From NCBI GenBank assembly GCA_003539625.1, contig DPOU01000003.1, positions 20,455 to 84,454 on the forward strand: a stretch of DNA of 64,000 nucleotides, in the 5' to 3' direction. The notes under the pieces are model-generated. The model was not told the origin of the DNA. It made no database searches and was given only the letters and a program-made list of their open reading frames with translations. Position 1 is the stretch's first letter. Every line of letters starts with the position of its first letter. The position numbers and the translations under genes are program-made. Below, in pieces: positions 61,823 to 64,000 of this stretch. The stretch comes from Acholeplasmatales bacterium (lineage in GTDB: Bacteria; Bacillota_I; Bacilli_A; ML615J-28; CAG-313).

Positions 61823-63496
61823 TTATCGGTTGTTTTTATCAAGTTCGTCGCCCCAAAGTGGTCTGTCGATTGCCCCGACGAAGTTGTAAACGATTTCTAC
61901 GGTCTGTCTGTAATGTCCGTCAACCTTCGTTTTCTCGTGGACGATAACTTTGTCGATAAACGAACGAAGGATTTCGGGTGTGAGTTTTTCAAAACTGCTG
62001 TACTTATGAATAAGCATCATAAAATCGAGGATTTTATCGTCTTGCTCTTTTGCTTTCTCGATTTCCGATTTCAGAGTTTTTACCCGTTCTTTCAGCGCGC
62101 TTTGCTCCGATTCGTATGTATCGCTCATTTTTAAGTACCGTTCTTCGGAAATTTTCCCTTCGACCTTGTCCTCGTAAAGGCTCTCAATGATTTTATCGAG
62201 TTTTTCGATGCGTTCTTCCGAAGTTTCGATTTCTTTCAGATTCTCTTTGATCTCCTTTTTCGTTTTCGATTCTGTGCTGCTTTGCAAGGTCTGCAAAAAT
62301 CTCTCGTTTTGACTTTTAGCAAACTGAATCGTGCGGCGCAAGTCGTCCTGTATAAGCGCCGTTATCGCTTTTACGGTTATCTGATGAGAAGTGCAAGTTC
62401 GTTTCAAGGTTTTTCGATAAGATGAACAATTAAAGTATTCCGATTGCTTTGTCGTCGAACAACGGCAAAGATACATTTTCTTTCCGCAGTCTGCGCAGTA
62501 CAGCATACCCGACAGCGGACTCATTTCGCCCATATCGGTAGGACGGCGCTTGCTTTGTCGTATTTTTTGAACGGTTTCAAACGTCTGCTTATCGATAATC
62601 GCTTCCTGAGTGTTCTCAAAGATTACCCAGTCGTCTTTCGGCGTATAAATACGTCGTTTTGACTTGTAAGACTTCTTAAATGACTTGAAATTAACGGTAC
62701 AACCCGTGTACGCCAAGTTCTCAAGAATACCAACAACAGTTTTCTGCTCCCATATTTCCGAATCTTCCCGAATTTTTTGCGAAGTAGGTAAGCCGTTCTT
62801 ATGACAATATACGACGGGAGTATCTACGCCGCGCTCGGTGAGTATTCTTGCGATCTGCGTCGGACCGTAACCTTGAATACAGAGTTTGAAGATTTCTTTT
62901 ACGATTTCCGCGCCTTTCTCGTCTATAATCCATTTCTCTTTGTTTTCGGGATCTTTCTTATAGCCGAGCGGCGGTATGCTCGTAATGTGCTTGCCGGCAT
63001 TGCCTTTTGCGCGGACAACTGCTTTAATCTTCTTACTGCAATCTTTGGCATACATCTCGTTCAGAATGTTCTTGAACGGCGTAATATCGTCGTCGGGATT
63101 GGTTTCGCTGTCCACTTGGTCGTAAATAGCAATAAACCTTACGTCGGCTTCCGCAAAATAATATTTCGTGTAATATCCCACGAGAATATGGTCTCTGCCA
63201 AACCTTGACATATCCTTGACGATTACGGTAGAAATTCTTCCGTTGTCCACGTCGTCCATCATTCGATTGAAATCGGGGCGGTCGAAGTTACTGCCCGAAT
63301 ACCCGTCGTCCACGTAGAATTTTACGTTGCGCAAACGGTTTTCGTCCGCATACTTTTGCAATAGCATTTTCTGATTGCGGATGCTGTTTGAATCGCCGTC
63401 CAGATCGTCGTCGCAGGAAAGCCTGCAATAGCAAGCCGTCCATTGTTCTTCTGTGCTTTTTGCTTTCTTATTTTTAATTGTAGGTTGCAAATTCAT
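61823..63496 (-). CDS. Large serine recombinase (TnpX-like)
   Basis: 557 residues. The resolvase domain (about 18-165) has the nucleophile Ser in CYCRLSCDDD and VIVKDMSRFGRDHILVGYYT. The recombinase domain follows (about 180-290; PPLGYKKDPENKEKW), a zinc ribbon (CADCGKKMYLC...C), a long coiled coil (about 400-485) and a C-terminal DUF4368-like end with YNFVGAIDRPLWG. It excises and integrates the element. Nothing is missing, so it looks active. The ATG follows GGGAGGT. Confidence 0.95.
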   Translation of the reverse strand: MNLQPTIKNKKAKSTEEQWTACYCRLSCDDDLDGDSNSIRNQKMLLQKYADENRLRNVKFYVDDGYSGSNFDRPDFNRMMDDVDNGRISTVIVKDMSRFGRDHILVGYYTKYYFAEADVRFIAIYDQVDSETNPDDDITPFKNILNEMYAKDCSKKIKAVVRAKGNAGKHITSIPPLGYKKDPENKEKWIIDEKGAEIVKEIFKLCIQGYGPTQIARILTERGVDTPVVYCHKNGLPTSQKIREDSEIWEQKTVVGILENLAYTGCTVNFKSFKKSYKSKRRIYTPKDDWVIFENTQEAIIDKQTFETVQKIRQSKRRPTDMGEMSPLSGMLYCADCGKKMYLCRCSTTKQSEYFNCSSYRKTLKRTCTSHQITVKAITALIQDDLRRTIQFAKSQNERFLQTLQSSTESKTKKEIKENLKEIETSEERIEKLDKIIESLYEDKVEGKISEERYLKMSDTYESEQSALKERVKTLKSEIEKAKEQDDKILDFMMLIHKYSSFEKLTPEILRSFIDKVIVHEKTKVDGHYRQTVEIVYNFVGAIDRPLWGDELDKNNR

Positions 63497-63780
63497 TGTT
63501 TATTACCTCCCGAATTGCAACTTTCAAACGATGACTTATGAGATAACCGAACGGGTGGCTTTAAGGCTTCGTCAATATTCCGTTCGATTATTCTTTTTGT
63601 AATGTCGAACGCCGTGTTGTCGGCATCCGTCCTTTCACGGGAGATAACGGTGTAAACCGTGTTCCCGATCACTTTTTCGCGGCTCCTTATATATTCGCCG
63701 TTCGGTTGTTTCAGATAATAGGTGAATATACTTGCCGTGGGTTTTGTTGTTTTAATGTTTTTCGCTTGGTTTTCCGTAAT
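63493..63780 (-). CDS. Small element protein before the recombinase (TnpW-like), start uncertain
   Basis: A frame that ends in TGA overlapping the recombinase ATG and reads ...IGNTVYTVISRERTDADNTAFDITKRII..., then a tail rich in Ser and Asn. Small genes in this place in Tn4451-type elements are called TnpW; the resemblance is by position and the core (G-x-T-x-Y-x-V). No ATG, GTG or TTG fits; AAGGAG lies six bases before an ATT (63778-63780), which would give 95 residues. The frame stays open further upstream. Confidence 0.55.
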   Translation of the reverse strand: MTENQAKNIKTTKPTASIFTYYLKQPNGEYIRSREKVIGNTVYTVISRERTDADNTAFDITKRIIERNIDEALKPPVRLSHKSSFESCNSGGNKQ

Positions 63781-63836
63781 TTTAATCTCCTTATCATTGA
63801 TTTCAATTACGCAAAACGGCAGGAAATAAGTTACGG

Positions 63837-64000
63837 CTACTGATTTAACGTTCCGTTTTCTTTCTTTTTCTTCAAAGCCTCGTATCCCTCTTTGATGAGA
63901 CGGACTTTGGTAATATCGTTTTCTTCGAGAAATTCGTTTATTTCATTAAAAAGCGCTCTCGGTATCATCGTGCCGAAGTTTCCGCTTGCCTGTTTTCTCT
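63837..64000 (-). CDS. Element protein, C-terminal part only (runs off the window)
   Basis: The last 54 codons of a gene: RKQASGNFGTMIPRALFNEI, then NEFLEENDITKVRLIKEGYE and ALKKKKENGTLNQ. Helical and charged, reminiscent of small DNA-binding or accessory proteins of integrative elements, but not recognised. Codon use matches the recombinase. Confidence 0.55.
   Translation of the reverse strand, partial: RKQASGNFGTMIPRALFNEINEFLEENDITKVRLIKEGYEALKKKKENGTLNQ

Larger units (their letters stand above)
61730..64000. mobile_element. End of an integrative element with a large serine recombinase (partial)
   Basis: At about 61730, ten bases after the dtxR stop, base composition changes from AT-rich to visibly GC-richer with different codon use (TTC, GTC, CGC, ACG). 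The rest of the window carries a large serine recombinase and two small genes that point into it, the arrangement of Tn4451/CTn-type elements, whose recombinase lies next to the element end. The far end and cargo lie beyond base 64000. The junction base is not fixed. Confidence 0.85.

Noticed and set aside
62801..63208. A 135-codon plus-strand frame opposite the serine recombinase
   Set aside because: Lies wholly over the conserved recombinase domain; long antisense frames are expected in this GC-richer DNA.
1..64000. Mycoplasma-type genetic code (UGA for Trp)
   Set aside because: ruvB, rbgA, ribU and queH end in UGA at the expected protein length, Trp is written TGG, and RF2 is present.
1..64000. 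CRISPR arrays, tRNA or rRNA genes, T-box leaders before cysS, metG or leuS
   Set aside because: No repeat-spacer pattern, cloverleaf or T-box sequence was seen in any gap; reading by eye could miss a diverged case.

Overview
The window is a stretch of chromosome from a low-GC, Gram-positive-type bacterium (Bacillota). The gene order cysS - mrnC - rlmB - sigH-like - rpmG - secE - nusG - rplK - rplA - rplJ is the classical Firmicute arrangement, and consensus TTGACA/TATAAT promoters with 16-18 bp spacers and strong GGAGG ribosome binding sites occur throughout. UGA is used as a stop codon (ruvB, rbgA, ribU, queH) and release factor 2 is present, so the standard bacterial code applies rather than the Mycoplasma code. 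Very high AT content, a GlgC/GlgD glycogen cluster, ECF-type vitamin transport and InlB-type repeats fit an uncultured gut Bacilli/Erysipelotrichia-like lineage; the exact taxon cannot be fixed from this sequence.

Layout. 1-9.8 kb: ribosomal protein and transcription/translocation genes (rplJ partial, rplA, rplK, nusG, secE, rpmG, sigH-like, rlmB, mrnC, cysS, rpsI, rplM) with an L10 leader, two L1-type autoregulatory hairpins and a probable L13 leader; a tandem GNAT gene and a membrane-anchored ComEC-like metallo-beta-lactamase-fold gene are interspersed. 9.8-15 kb: a YitT protein, metG and an Ig-like surface protein. 15-24.3 kb: pfkA and the glycogen operon glgB-glgC-glgD-glgA-glgP. 24.4-31.3 kb: a cytidylate kinase-like gene, queA, ruvB, divergent ruvA, queT under a preQ1-I riboswitch, mgtE and ffh. 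31.3-41 kb: ylxM, ftsY, topA, and an operon of a one-TM protein, a soluble FtsK/SpoIIIE translocase, lepB, an acetyltransferase, rbgA and rnhB. 41-55.4 kb: a HAD phosphatase, ribU plus glycerate kinase under an FMN riboswitch, recX, a second YitT gene, prfB, secA, queH, a second HAD gene, hpf, leuS and a membrane gene. 55.6-57.7 kb: a secreted purple-acid-phosphatase-like protein. 57.8-58.2 kb: a decayed FtsX-type permease. 58.2-61.7 kb: a ferrous iron unit (feoA, feoA, feoB, Cys-rich FeoB-associated protein) facing a DtxR-family regulator, with three identical-half-site operators between them. From about 61.73 kb to the end: the terminal part of a foreign element of visibly higher GC, with a large serine recombinase and two small element genes.

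How the parts fit. queT, queA and queH together describe salvage of preQ1 into queuosine tRNA, with the importer controlled by a preQ1 riboswitch. ribU is controlled by FMN. The feo genes probably answer to the neighbouring DtxR-type repressor. The SRP genes, SecE, SecA and LepB form a secretion set. No CRISPR array, tRNA or rRNA gene was found. The points most worth following are the membrane-free FtsK coupled to an unrecognised one-TM protein, the AT-hook-like tail on the membrane-anchored MBL protein, seven-G tracts used as ribosome binding sites, and the fresh-looking element junction beside the iron regulator.
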